64,000 bases of DNA from assembly GCF_038404745.2 (NCBI RefSeq), contig NZ_JAYKTT020000087.1, forward strand, positions 27,670 through 91,669. Reading direction: 5' to 3'. The stretch's first letter is position 1, and each line of letters begins with the position of its first letter. The notes beneath the pieces were generated by a model that was not told where the DNA came from, made no database searches, and was given only the letters and a program-made list of their open reading frames with translations. The position numbers were made by a program, and so were the translations under genes. Below, piece after piece: positions 44,527-53,235 of the stretch. The DNA comes from Chlorogloeopsis sp038404745. GTDB taxonomy: Bacteria; Cyanobacteriota; Cyanobacteriia; Cyanobacteriales; Nostocaceae.

Positions 44527-46308
44527 ATGAGCGATCGCCCTTTGAAGTTATTGCTAGTTGACCAAGATCCTATCTTCCGGCTGGGACTACGGGTGGCTCT
44601 AGAAGAATTTCCCAACTTACAAGTAGTATCGGAAGCGGAAACAGATACTGCCGTTTTGCAAACTTTAGCAGAACTTGCCTTACAAGACCCTACTAGCGTA
44701 GATATAGTTATTTTAGAATTGGGCAATAGTCGCTCTGTTCAAAGTCAGCAGTTGGGTTTACAACTGTGTCAGCAATTGAAAGCTCAGTATCCTAACCTAC
44801 CTGTTTTGCTTCTGAGTTCTTTACAAGACCGAGGATTGCTAATGGCAGCCAAAGCGATCGGTGTGGATGGATACTGCCCCAAAGGCACACCCCTTTCCGA
44901 GTTAGTGACTGCCATCCAACAAGTAGCAGCGGGTTATTCCCATTGGTATGAGAGTGAACAAAGGGACGCGGAGAATAAAAGACGGGGTAACAGGCAGAAT
45001 GTTTCTGGGTTTGCCTTAACTCGACGCCTTACTAAACAGTTGGAAAACTTACGTTCGTCAGGAATTGCTCAGATAGACGCTAATTTAGCAGCAGTAACAG
45101 CACAGTTGCAAACTCCAGGATTAACAGTATTAGAACGAGCAGTCTTAGCCGGGCAGCGACGGGAATTGCTTACATCTCGCTGGCTAGTTAATCATTTATT
45201 AGCTACACCTGCTAGAGCGCAAATAAATGAACAAAGGCAATCTAAGCTTTTTGAGGAGCTACCTTCTCATACAAATATTTCTACCAATAGCGCGCTCGCC
45301 CCATCAGACTTAACACAAACCCAAAACGCTCCCTCTCTACTTAGCCCTAGAGCGCTGCAAGCCACATTATTTGCTTCTTGTATTAATAAACTTCAATATT
45401 CTTTGCAAAATGTCACAGATATTGCCTTAGAAATTGATATTTTGCGTCCAGATAAAAAACGAGAATTGCTTTATATAATTTTGCAAAAAGTTGCTGATGC
45501 GTTAGATGAACTGCGTAATTCTCAAATAGACGTTCAGCAATTACCTGAAATTAAAAATAAAATCTTGTATGACTTGTGGAGAGAAGCAACAATAGAATTT
45601 TTTGGTAAATTTTCTAGGGTAAAAATAGGTAATACTTTTGTAGAAATTGTGAATGTGTTACTACAAAGTGCCGGAGTGGTACAAGTGGAAATTCTGAATA
45701 AAATTCCACTCGTAAGAGAATTGTTTGCTTATTTACTATTTCAGACAGATTTAGTGGTTGATAATAAAAATTATCCTGCGGTTAGCTTTGAAGCTAAAGA
45801 ACAAGCAGAAATTTTATTAGAAAATCTGTTGATTCAAATCGCAAATAGTGTAATGCAACCGTTACTAAATTATTTAGCAGATGTAGAAGATATTAAGCAC
45901 AATTTTTATGATCGTAACTTAGTTTCTAGTCGAGAGATTGAGCGATTCAGAAATGATTTATCTTGGAAATATCGGCTGAGAAATTATGTAACAGAACCAA
46001 AAGCAATTTTTGAAAGTCGCTATGAACTATTTGTATTTGCTCCACGCGGTATCGCTAAAGTTTCCATTTATGCTCCTCGTACTCAAGAGTTAAGAGAACT
46101 TTCAGGAATTCCTCTCTTCATAACTTTAGGATTAGAATTTGGTGATGCGATCGCACCTCGTTTACAGTCGTTATTATCTTTTTTGGGTAGTGGAGTTGTC
46201 TTCGTTCTTACGCAAATAGTTGGTCGAGGTTTAGGTTTAATTGTTCGCGGAATTTTGCAAGGTATTGGTAGCGTTTCGCTATTGGAAGGGAAGAATAGAA
46301 AGTTATAG
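44527..46308 (+). CDS. DUF3685-domain response-regulator-like protein
   Basis: The 593-residue protein begins with a receiver domain (LKLLLVDQDPIFRLGLRVAL, VDIVILELGNSR, PVLLLSSL, GYCPKGTP). The phosphoacceptor position holds Glu64 instead of Asp, so it may be permanently in an active-like state. Residues about 145-160 (QRDAENKRRGNRQN) look repeat-derived. The large C-terminal part is DUF3685-like, with hydrophobic stretches near the end (LSFLGSGVVFVLTQIVGRGL). ATG 44527 overlaps a HIP1 site (GAGCGATCGC). Confidence 0.8.
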   Translation: MSDRPLKLLLVDQDPIFRLGLRVALEEFPNLQVVSEAETDTAVLQTLAELALQDPTSVDIVILELGNSRSVQSQQLGLQLCQQLKAQYPNLPVLLLSSLQDRGLLMAAKAIGVDGYCPKGTPLSELVTAIQQVAAGYSHWYESEQRDAENKRRGNRQNVSGFALTRRLTKQLENLRSSGIAQIDANLAAVTAQLQTPGLTVLERAVLAGQRRELLTSRWLVNHLLATPARAQINEQRQSKLFEELPSHTNISTNSALAPSDLTQTQNAPSLLSPRALQATLFASCINKLQYSLQNVTDIALEIDILRPDKKRELLYIILQKVADALDELRNSQIDVQQLPEIKNKILYDLWREATIEFFGKFSRVKIGNTFVEIVNVLLQSAGVVQVEILNKIPLVRELFAYLLFQTDLVVDNKNYPAVSFEAKEQAEILLENLLIQIANSVMQPLLNYLADVEDIKHNFYDRNLVSSREIERFRNDLSWKYRLRNYVTEPKAIFESRYELFVFAPRGIAKVSIYAPRTQELRELSGIPLFITLGLEFGDAIAPRLQSLLSFLGSGVVFVLTQIVGRGLGLIVRGILQGIGSVSLLEGKNRKL

Positions 46309-46541
46309 TTAGTCATTAGTCATTGGTAGGGGCGGTTTTTGTTGATTATCTTGCCGTTCAAACTGATAATTTATCTTCTAAACCTGCACCGAACCCCTAC
46401 GGGGAACAGAAGTCGCTACGCGCAAGAGCGTAGGTAGCGGCTTCTGAAGGTAAGGGTTCCCCGCGCCCAGGGAACTTTGGAGCAATCAAAAGGGCTTTTG
46501 CGTTTGCTCTCTCCCAAATTGGGAGAGGGATGCCTTTAGAC
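46309..46541. repeat. MITE-like element copy 5 and adjoining palindrome
   Basis: 46326-46390 is a copy of the 65 bp element (GTAGGGGCGGTTTTTG to AAACCTGCACC). It is followed directly by a larger palindrome: AGAAGTCGCTACGC pairs with GTAGCGGCTTCT and, outside it, CCCCTACGGGGAAC pairs loosely with GGGTTCCCCGCG. Heptamers TTAGTCA lie on the left. Confidence 0.75.
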
Positions 46542-47996
46542 TTAAATATTCCAATTTCGTCGGAAGTGAAAGAAACCTTCCAAAAATTCTTGCTTGAGTA
46601 TATTGCTTTGTAACTTTTGCTTGTCCCACTCTCGTGCAGTTTGTTCTAAAATTTCCGAGTAACTGGGAAAAATAGAAGCTAAATTAGCTATTTGATAGAT
46701 TTTAATTTTTTGGGCAATAGCTAGAGCAATAACATTAATGAATTCATGAGCTTGCGCTCCTAGTATCGAAGCACCGAGAATTTCTCCGTTTCGTCGGACA
46801 ACTAATTTACATATACCTGTAATTTCTTCTTGAATATGAGCAGCAGCCAATGTTTTGAAATGTTGCCGTAAAACTAAAATCTGATCTTGAGGATATTGAC
46901 GTTTTGCTTGCGCCTCTGTTGCACCAACCTGTGCCAGTATCGGTTGAGAAAACACTCCCCAAGGAATACATTGATAGTTAACTTTATGACTAGGACAAAA
47001 CAAAGCATTTTTTAGAGCAATTCTCGCTTCATAATTAGCAATGTGAGGACAGTCATACCCACCGATGACATCACCACAAGCATAAATACGGTGATTAGTC
47101 GTTTGCAGCTTTTCATTCACTACCAAACGGCGATGATGCCACTTTACACCCACTGCTGCCAAATTCAAGAATTCAACATTTGGGTGCTGTGCAGTTGCTA
47201 CAACAATTTCATCAGTTTCTATTGCCTTATCTCCTGCCTGAAGCCACTTTTTGTTCTCAATTATCCTTACTTGAGTAACTGATGTTTGCGTGAGGACGCG
47301 TACACCTCCCGCTTCTAAGTGCGCTTGTAAGAGTTGAGCTATTTCTGGATCGGCATGATCAATAATTAAAGGACTATTAACTATCAACGTTACGCTACAA
47401 CCCAAGCGTGCTAAAGTTTGCGCTACTTGGATACTTTGAGGAACACCGCCAAGAATTACCCAATTTTGAGGTGGTGCCTCACTACTAATAGATTGCCAGA
47501 TCTGAGATAGATTCAAAAAGCCTGTTTTTTGCAATCCTTCAATTTCTGGAATGATTGGAACTGAACCATTGGCTAGTAAATAAGTACGTGCGCGTAGTAA
47601 GCGATCGCCAACAACAAATGTCAGATGAGGAGAGGATTGAAACCTACCCTCACCAAGAATAACATCAATTCCTTGGGCAGCTAAAATAGCGGGTGAATTT
47701 AGTTCTTCTAAATTAGAAGCGACACTTTGAGCATATAGCATCGCTTCTGACCATGTTAAAGATATTTGGTATTCTTCTGTAGTATCAGAGTATAAAGCTT
47801 TGATTCCGAATTGAGCAGTATTATTTAACTGCTGGGTAAGTTTGCCTATTTCGCTAAAAACATGCTGATGAATAAATTCATAACTAAATTTTGGTTCTAC
47901 TAAAGCGACTTTGGCTTTAAATTGGGTTGCCATCTGAGCAGCATAATGCCCAGCCTGAGTCCCACCAATAATTACAATATCGTAGTCAACAGTCAT
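46542..47996 (-). CDS. FAD/NAD(P)-binding oxidoreductase, disulphide-reductase-like without redox cysteines
   Basis: The 484-residue protein has the flavoprotein disulphide reductase layout: FAD motif IIGGTQAGHYAAQMA, NAD(P) motif VILGGVPQSIQVAQTLARLG, RIYACGDVIGG and a C-terminal dimerisation domain. However, the place of the CxxxxC disulphide after the first motif reads EPKFSYEFIHQHVFSEIGKL without cysteines, and the C-terminal HPT-x-x-E active-site pattern is FPSYSE. It thus cannot work as a classical reductase of the mercuric or lipoamide type. Relatives with lost cysteines exist in cyanobacteria; substrate unknown. Confidence 0.85.
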   Translation of the reverse strand: MTVDYDIVIIGGTQAGHYAAQMATQFKAKVALVEPKFSYEFIHQHVFSEIGKLTQQLNNTAQFGIKALYSDTTEEYQISLTWSEAMLYAQSVASNLEELNSPAILAAQGIDVILGEGRFQSSPHLTFVVGDRLLRARTYLLANGSVPIIPEIEGLQKTGFLNLSQIWQSISSEAPPQNWVILGGVPQSIQVAQTLARLGCSVTLIVNSPLIIDHADPEIAQLLQAHLEAGGVRVLTQTSVTQVRIIENKKWLQAGDKAIETDEIVVATAQHPNVEFLNLAAVGVKWHHRRLVVNEKLQTTNHRIYACGDVIGGYDCPHIANYEARIALKNALFCPSHKVNYQCIPWGVFSQPILAQVGATEAQAKRQYPQDQILVLRQHFKTLAAAHIQEEITGICKLVVRRNGEILGASILGAQAHEFINVIALAIAQKIKIYQIANLASIFPSYSEILEQTAREWDKQKLQSNILKQEFLEGFFHFRRNWNI

Positions 47997-48055
47997 TAGT
48001 TATTAGTCATTGGTCATTAGTCATTAGTCATTAGTCATTGGTCATTAGTCACCTT
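47997..48055. repeat. TCATTAG heptamer array (STRR)
   Basis: About eight tandem copies of TTAGTCA/TTGGTCA heptamers directly abut the start codon of the oxidoreductase gene. Short arrays of the same unit lie at 3484-3514, 38972-39008, 46309-46325 and 52175-52200. Such heptamers are known from heterocystous cyanobacteria. Confidence 0.9.
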
Positions 48056-48143
48056 AATAAAATTTTCACATCTAAGTACCTACGCATCGTTATACTCTTT
48101 TCCCCAACCCTGTTCCCCGTTCCCTATTTCCTAAGTAGGACTG

Positions 48144-49328
48144 CTATAAATTATTGACTAAAGCGATCGCATTTAATAAACTTTGGTTTTCTGAGGATGA
48201 GCGTACAGCAACACGAAAATAACGATCACCAAGTTCTCTAAAACTTAGACAATCGCGAATCAAAATTTGGTGATGCTTGAGTAGCTCCTCCTGCAACTTG
48301 CAACTAGAGTATTGCGAACTCACCAAAAGAAAATTAGCAGCGCTCTTGTAAGGTTGCAAACCTGGGATTTTGGCTAAACCCTCAAACAATTGGTTTCTTA
48401 CTGGTGGTAGCCATGCCCAAGTTTGCTGTTGAAATTCGCGATCGCTAACTGCTGCAATTGCTGCTGCCTGGGCAAGAGTATTAACAGGCCAAGGATCGCG
48501 CCAAGACTGCCAGCGCCGCAACCTATCGGGGTGAGCGATCGCATAACCCAATCGTAATCCGGGAAGGCTGTAAAACTTAGTTAGCGATCGTAAAACTACT
48601 AAATTTGGATATTTCTGCACTTCCCCAATTAGGCTTTGTTCCTCACAGGTAGGCAGAAAATCCATAAACGCTTCATCCACTACAACCAATCCAAATTCAT
48701 CAAGGTAAGGCAAAATGGCTTCCCGCGAAAATAACTTTCCCGTTGGGTTGTGGGGGTTATTTAGGAGTAAGCCATGCCTTTTGAAAGAATACACAGAAAC
48801 AAGGGAGCCACCCCCATTGGTGGCTTCCTGTGGAATATCAACTGGCTTTGCAGTTGAAAGTTTCCAAGCAATAGGGTTGAGGGGAAATGGGGACAGGGAA
48901 GAAATTTGCCCGTGTATTGGCGTTGAACAGTTTTCTTGTCTGTTCAAAGAAATAGGAAACTCCAGTACTTTAGCTTTGTATGCCAACAACGAGCGATAGT
49001 AGTCACCAAAGGCTGGAGTAATTAAAACTGTCGCGGCTAATTCAGCTAATTCTTTCCCTGCCAGTGTTAATAATTCTGCCGAACCGTTACCCGGCAGAAT
49101 CCACTCACAGGGCAGTTGATGAAACTGACTGAGAGCCAACTTCAGTTCACGATAATCGGGATCTGGATAGTGCCTCAGATTAGTCAATTGAGACTCAATC
49201 GCAGCTATAACGCTACGGGGCGGGCCAAGTGGACTAATACTGGCAGAAAAATCAACAATAGCACTAGGGGGACAGCCAGCCAATGCTGATGCCCAAGCTA
49301 AATTTCCCCCATGTGCTCTTTGCTGCAT
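48144..49328 (-). CDS. cobD: L-threonine-O-3-phosphate decarboxylase CobD-like (class I/II aminotransferase fold)
   Basis: The 394-residue PLP enzyme resembles CobD, which makes aminopropanol phosphate for cobalamin, and histidinol-phosphate aminotransferase. It starts MQQRAHGGNLAWASALAGCP and has FSASISPLGPP, the ILPGNGSAELL region, NNPHNPTGKLF, VVDEAFMDF and the PLP lysine in LRSLTKFYSLPGLRLGYA. Between FPISLNRQ and GLLLNNPHNP there are about 40 extra residues (residues about 150-190) encoded by repeat-like DNA. The open frame continues to 49517 but would overlap the HU gene, so ATG 49328 is used. Confidence 0.85.
   Translation of the reverse strand: MQQRAHGGNLAWASALAGCPPSAIVDFSASISPLGPPRSVIAAIESQLTNLRHYPDPDYRELKLALSQFHQLPCEWILPGNGSAELLTLAGKELAELAATVLITPAFGDYYRSLLAYKAKVLEFPISLNRQENCSTPIHGQISSLSPFPLNPIAWKLSTAKPVDIPQEATNGGGSLVSVYSFKRHGLLLNNPHNPTGKLFSREAILPYLDEFGLVVVDEAFMDFLPTCEEQSLIGEVQKYPNLVVLRSLTKFYSLPGLRLGYAIAHPDRLRRWQSWRDPWPVNTLAQAAAIAAVSDREFQQQTWAWLPPVRNQLFEGLAKIPGLQPYKSAANFLLVSSQYSSCKLQEELLKHHQILIRDCLSFRELGDRYFRVAVRSSSENQSLLNAIALVNNL
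48803..48828. repeat. Small palindrome inside cobD insertion
   Basis: GGGAGCCACC and GGTGGCTTCC form a hairpin with a short loop, in frame within cobD. Together with the neighbouring GGGGAAATGGGGACAGGG unit it marks the extra segment as an inserted repeat. Confidence 0.6.
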
Positions 49329-49371
49329 TAAAACAGTGTTCCTTGAAAAAACAGAACTTACTAAGAACTTA

Positions 49372-49656
49372 CTAAGATTTTGGGGGTGCAACCTTTTCTC
49401 TGAAGAGTTTGCCTGCTGAGAAGGCAGGAACTTTAGTTGCAGGAATCTCCATCTTTTCGTTGGTTTTCGGGTTGCGCCCTTCGCGGGCTTTGCGTTCCCG
49501 TGATTCAAAAGAACCAAATCCTACCAAGGTGACTTTATCACCAGAGGAAACAGCTTCAATGATGGTTTCCAAAGCAGCAGTCAAAACTGCATCAGCTTGT
49601 TTTTTGGTTACACTAGCTTTCTCAGCTACAGCATCAACTAATTCACCTTTATTCAT
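49372..49656 (-). CDS. hup: HU-type nucleoid-associated protein
   Basis: The 94-residue DNA-bending protein matches HU along its length: MNKGELVDAVAEKASVTKKQ, VLTAALETIIEAVSSGDKVT, LVGFGSFESRERKAREGRNP and KTNEKMEIPATKVPAFSAGK, with the DNA-contacting proline in the arm. AAGGAG lies 7-13 bases upstream of ATG 49656. The downstream cobD start lies 44 bp past the stop; shared transcription is possible but not needed. Confidence 0.96.
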   Translation of the reverse strand: MNKGELVDAVAEKASVTKKQADAVLTAALETIIEAVSSGDKVTLVGFGSFESRERKAREGRNPKTNEKMEIPATKVPAFSAGKLFREKVAPPKS

Positions 49657-50188
49657 GTCAAACTCCTTGAAGGTTTACTTGAGATTGTGTCCAGATGCGG
49701 CTTGACGCATCTTTACCGAAATCACTGTTTGGAGATTTACAAAGCCGTCTTTGAGAGTATTTATACTTAAAATCCCTGTAACTCTCATCAGTGCGACTTT
49801 TCAATGAAACATTCTAAATTGTCCAAGCCAGAAGTGGATAGATGAAACCATTAATTTATATAGATTTCAGGATTTTTTGTTGAAAAAGGAGGGTTGTTTC
49901 ACTAAAAACAACGCTGAAAGTAGGAAAAAATACCTAGAAAAAACCCTTGTGATGAGGATAACAGAGAGGCAAACAGATGGATAATCACGAAGATTCACTT
50001 TATAGCCAATCTTCTATTTAGACGCTGTTTTTAGCTTGAGGTAAGGGTTTCAAGCTCTGGAGAACGCCAAAGTTAATATTATTAGTTAAGATTCTGCTTT
50101 TATTTACGATTCTTTACATTAAAAATGACAAATTAAATGGTTTTTGGAGAACTTAGCAATGATTTTATGAGTGCGCACTTCTAAAATA
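49657..50188. other. Upstream region of hup
   Basis: AT-rich, no gene. On the minus strand the part next to hup includes AAGTATAAATACTC, a near palindrome about 110 bp before the start that could be part of a promoter or operator. The far end borders the hemD stop. Confidence 0.4.
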
Positions 50189-51007
50189 TTATTTATTCGT
50201 GGCAAAAAATAAGGTTATGGCTTCTGCAAAGCCAACAAATGAACTGTAATCTTGAGCGACGATAGAAACATTTACACCAAATTTTTTAGCATTGGCTGCT
50301 GTATAGGGGCCAAAACAGGCAATAACACACTGTTGAGAATCTGCTTTGAAAGTAAACATTTGCAAAAAACTTGCTACTTCAGCAGTGCTGCTAAAGGCTA
50401 TTACATCTACCTTGCCTTGACAAATCAGATTTAACTCTACCTCATACAAACTTTTGTCTAAACACCGCGTTATGTAAGTTGGTACACGAGTCACACTCAT
50501 GCCTAAGTTTTTTAAACCAGCAACAAAGTTAGGTATCACATCCGGTTCTGGTACACCAGCAACTTCTGGAACTGGCACTAAAATTTTTTTCCCTTTGATA
50601 TTTGGAATTTGAGCTAATTCAGCAATTACTCCTTGAGGGCTAGGTTGTCGAGGAGTTAAATCTACTTTGACTCCAAAAGCTGCTAATCTTTCTGCATCTT
50701 TGCCAATGGCAGACAACTGACAATTTTTCAGCACCCGATGATCTAACCCCAAAAACTCTAAACGTTGGAAAAAAGCATCAATTCCATTCCTACTGGTAAA
50801 AGCAATCCAATCAAAAGTGTCAATTTGTTGAAGTGTGCTATCGAACTGTGCAAAATTTTCTAGTACACAGGTTTCTATAGTTGGCATCAATATAGGTAGA
50901 GCACCTTGAATAATGAGTTGTTCTGATAGCCTAGCGGCATAGTTCCGAGGTGCGGTAACAAGAATTCGCTTACCGTGTAGGGGCAGTTGAATGGATGAAA
51001 TTAGCAA
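50189..51007 (-). CDS. hemD: Uroporphyrinogen-III synthase HemD
   Basis: HemD closes and inverts ring D of hydroxymethylbilane to give uroporphyrinogen III, the branch point to haem, chlorophyll, bilins and cobalamin. The 272-residue two-domain protein has LHGKRILVTAPRNYAARLSE, FDWIAFTSRNGIDAFFQRL, LSAIGKDAERLAAFGVKVDL, ILVPVPEVAGVPEP and the C-terminal IAFSSTAEVASFLQ and ACFGPYTAANAKKFGVNVSI stretch. The start is a TTG at 51007 backed by a strong AGGAGG (51012-51017 on the minus strand). It is divergent from the gene at 51181. Confidence 0.9.
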   Translation of the reverse strand: MLISSIQLPLHGKRILVTAPRNYAARLSEQLIIQGALPILMPTIETCVLENFAQFDSTLQQIDTFDWIAFTSRNGIDAFFQRLEFLGLDHRVLKNCQLSAIGKDAERLAAFGVKVDLTPRQPSPQGVIAELAQIPNIKGKKILVPVPEVAGVPEPDVIPNFVAGLKNLGMSVTRVPTYITRCLDKSLYEVELNLICQGKVDVIAFSSTAEVASFLQMFTFKADSQQCVIACFGPYTAANAKKFGVNVSIVAQDYSSFVGFAEAITLFFATNK

Positions 51008-51180
51008 TTGACCTCCTAAGTACAGAGTTGACTGCTGCTTGAAAAAGCTAGTCTAAGTTTAGTGGTTCATGAACTTGTAGTACTTAGAATTCCTTCTGCC
51101 CCACCGAACTTCAGAGCGCCGTCGCACGGCGCTCTGAGTTCTCTGTGCCGTCTGCCTTCTGCCTTATTTTCTGTTTTCCC

Positions 51181-52179
51181 ATGCGCTACCTTGTCACCAC
51201 AAATCTCAGTCACATTCCCAAAGACCATCAAATTATTATGATCGATGGTACTGTTCCTGGTTGGCAACCTCGTTCCGATGATCTGCACTGGGATCATCAT
51301 CGTCCGAATGGTGCTGAAATTCAGATTGACGAAATGCCCATACCAAAAACTAAGTTAGTAGAAGATTTCGCTACCACGCAACCGAGTTGTATTGTCACCC
51401 CACAAGTTGATGCAGATGCTTGCTGTGCTGCGGCTTGGGTACAACTGCCTCGCGATGTCTTAGTACGATCGCAAGTTGTGGATAAACTGCGGGCGATCGC
51501 TTGGGATTGCGATCATCTTATGGTGCCTGAGCAATTGAATCATTTAGCAGAATTTGCCCTCAAAGCAGTGGCTGGGATGAAAACCATCGGCAGTGCGATC
51601 ACCGCTGAACTACAACTTTCCCCAGATCGGCAAACTTGGACACTACAAGAGTGGGAACACTATATGTCTATATCTTTCCAACGAAGCACAGAATGGTTGA
51701 TAGCAGCAACTGTAGGCGATCGTGCTTGGCCTGGTGAACAAGGAGAAGCAGATAATTACTTGAAAGAATTGGAAACCGATGCCCAGCAGTTGATAGTACA
51801 ACAACGAATTCGCCTCATTCCCACATCTTGCGGCTTAGTCGGCATATGCAACCTCAATGGAATTGGGCGTTATCTCGATCCGAGAGCCTTCTATAAAAGT
51901 CTGACAGTTATTGCAGATATCCAAGCTCTGCGACCTGAAACACTGGTAATCCGAGAACACAAAAATGGCGGTACTCAATATACTCTCGGTTGCTTGCCCA
52001 CTCATCCCCAAACCCCCAACCTTGATTACACTTCTGGAACCTTTGAACGCCTCACCCAAGCAGAACTCATAAAAAATCCCCATGCTGAAGGTTGGGGAGG
52101 GCGACGCACAGTCGGCGGTTCTGGTTGGAACACCCCTTCACAACTCTTACCAGAGGAAATTGTAGAGTTAATTAGTTAG
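51181..52179 (+). CDS. Conserved hypothetical protein with DHH-like motifs
   Basis: The 332-residue protein is not firmly recognised. It contains LHWDHHRPNGAEIQIDEMP, VTPQVDADACCAAAWVQL and, near the end, GWGGRRTVGGSGWNTPSQL. These three recall the DHH and GG-x-x-x-x-x-GG motifs of DHH-type phosphoesterases, but the spacing and order are not standard, so this is only a hint. ATG 51181 is chosen: the open frame upstream (from 51145) reads through a CTGCCTTCTGCCTT repeat. It is divergent from hemD. Confidence 0.65.
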   Translation: MRYLVTTNLSHIPKDHQIIMIDGTVPGWQPRSDDLHWDHHRPNGAEIQIDEMPIPKTKLVEDFATTQPSCIVTPQVDADACCAAAWVQLPRDVLVRSQVVDKLRAIAWDCDHLMVPEQLNHLAEFALKAVAGMKTIGSAITAELQLSPDRQTWTLQEWEHYMSISFQRSTEWLIAATVGDRAWPGEQGEADNYLKELETDAQQLIVQQRIRLIPTSCGLVGICNLNGIGRYLDPRAFYKSLTVIADIQALRPETLVIREHKNGGTQYTLGCLPTHPQTPNLDYTSGTFERLTQAELIKNPHAEGWGGRRTVGGSGWNTPSQLLPEEIVELIS

Positions 52180-52490
52180 TCAATGGTCATTTGTCATTGG
52201 TAGGGGCGGGTTTTGTTGATTATCTTGCCGTTCAAACTGATAATTTATCTTCTAAACCCGCACGGCAGTCGCTACAACGGAGCGGAGCCGGAGACGCTAC
52301 GCGAACGCCGGAAACCGCCTTTCTGGGGGGCGGCCTCACCTCCTGCCCTCTGCCATTTACCTTTCTTTATTTATCAAGAAACAATAACAAAATTATTTTT
52401 AAATTTGAGAAAAATTTTGGAAATCTGCCATATCTTTTTGTAGTTCAGTATGGGTTCACAATTACCCAAGTCATAAGGAGATTAAAAATC
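52180..52490. repeat. MITE-like element copy 6 and GC-rich tail
   Basis: 52201-52263 is a copy of the 65 bp element (TAGGGGCGGGTTTTG to AAACCCGCACGG), preceded by TCATTGG heptamers. It is followed by a GC-rich block (GGAGACGCTACGCGAACGCC and onwards to 52350). The last 100 bp form the promoter region of the small gene at 52491. Confidence 0.75.
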
Positions 52491-52787
52491 ATGAACGAAG
52501 AAAATATACAGCAGTTAAAAGATGAAATTAACCAAGAAGTTCGTGAGTGCTTGAAAAAAGTAGATCTCGCCAAGTTACTTGAAAAATACGGTATTCCAGA
52601 AGACCAATTCATTAAAATTCAGTGTTCAATTGACCTACATCCAATTCGATTTAATAGTACTGCCAAAGAACTACAACCTATGGGATTGTTAAACGAAATT
52701 CCAAAGCCGGATATTAAGCTAGGCAAGCTAGCATGGTGTTACCCTTGTCCAGCACCTGGCTATCCTAATGGTTGTCACTGCTTTTAG
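52491..52787 (+). CDS. Small protein with Cys-rich C-terminal YPCPAPGY motif
   Basis: The 98-residue protein has a charged helical front (MNEENIQQLKDEINQEVREC, LKKVDLAKLLEKYGIPEDQF) and no signal peptide. It ends in WCYPCPAPGYPNGCHCF with cysteines 83, 86, 95 and 97. AAGGAG at 52475-52480 supports ATG 52491; the long open frame upstream runs through repeat DNA and is ignored. The Cys tail is shared with the gene at 53236 (YPCPA-x-GY-x-x-GC). A leader-plus-core arrangement as in RiPP precursors, or a metal-binding tail, would fit the layout, but no modifying enzyme is seen nearby. Not recognised as a named family. Confidence 0.8.
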   Translation: MNEENIQQLKDEINQEVRECLKKVDLAKLLEKYGIPEDQFIKIQCSIDLHPIRFNSTAKELQPMGLLNEIPKPDIKLGKLAWCYPCPAPGYPNGCHCF

Positions 52788-53235
52788 ATAGGGCAAAAAC
52801 TTAAAGACATTCTTAGGGAAGGGTTTCATCAATTTTCAACCAACAACCTTGAGTGCTTATCGTTGATGTTACAAAAGGCAATTTACTGTACTACAAGTAA
52901 TGTTCTGATGCTGGAAATCACTCATAACTATTGAGCTTTTTCAGTCTTGTAGATAATGCTTGATAAAAGGGTAACTACAACTTAACTATACTCAAAGATA
53001 CTACTCTGGTGAAGAACGGTAATCTTTTACGCTGTCTTCACCACATTTAAATTATGTTTTTTAGCAGCAACAAAATTCAAAATTAGTTTAGTCGCCTTAT
53101 CTTTTTCTTTTCCTTTCGAGAAAGATTAAAAAAGTTGCTATTTAGCGAAATTTACTTGAGTTATTTTTAACTTTTATTCTAAATTAATAATAGAAAGTCT
53201 CTGACATAACTACTATTTTTTTAGGATGCTCAAAA
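52788..53235. other. Spacer between the two Cys-tail genes
   Basis: 448 bp of AT-rich DNA. No further YPCPA-type frame was seen on either strand, and no gene is supported. A ribosome site AGGA at 53223-53226 serves the next gene. Confidence 0.4.

Noticed and set aside
47997..48055. Heptamer array as a CRISPR
   Set aside because: Units are seven bases long and contiguous without spacers; this is the known STRR type.
49329..49517. 63-residue N-terminal extension of CobD
   Set aside because: It overlaps the HU gene in another frame; MQQRAHGGNLAWA at 49328 is the family-like start.
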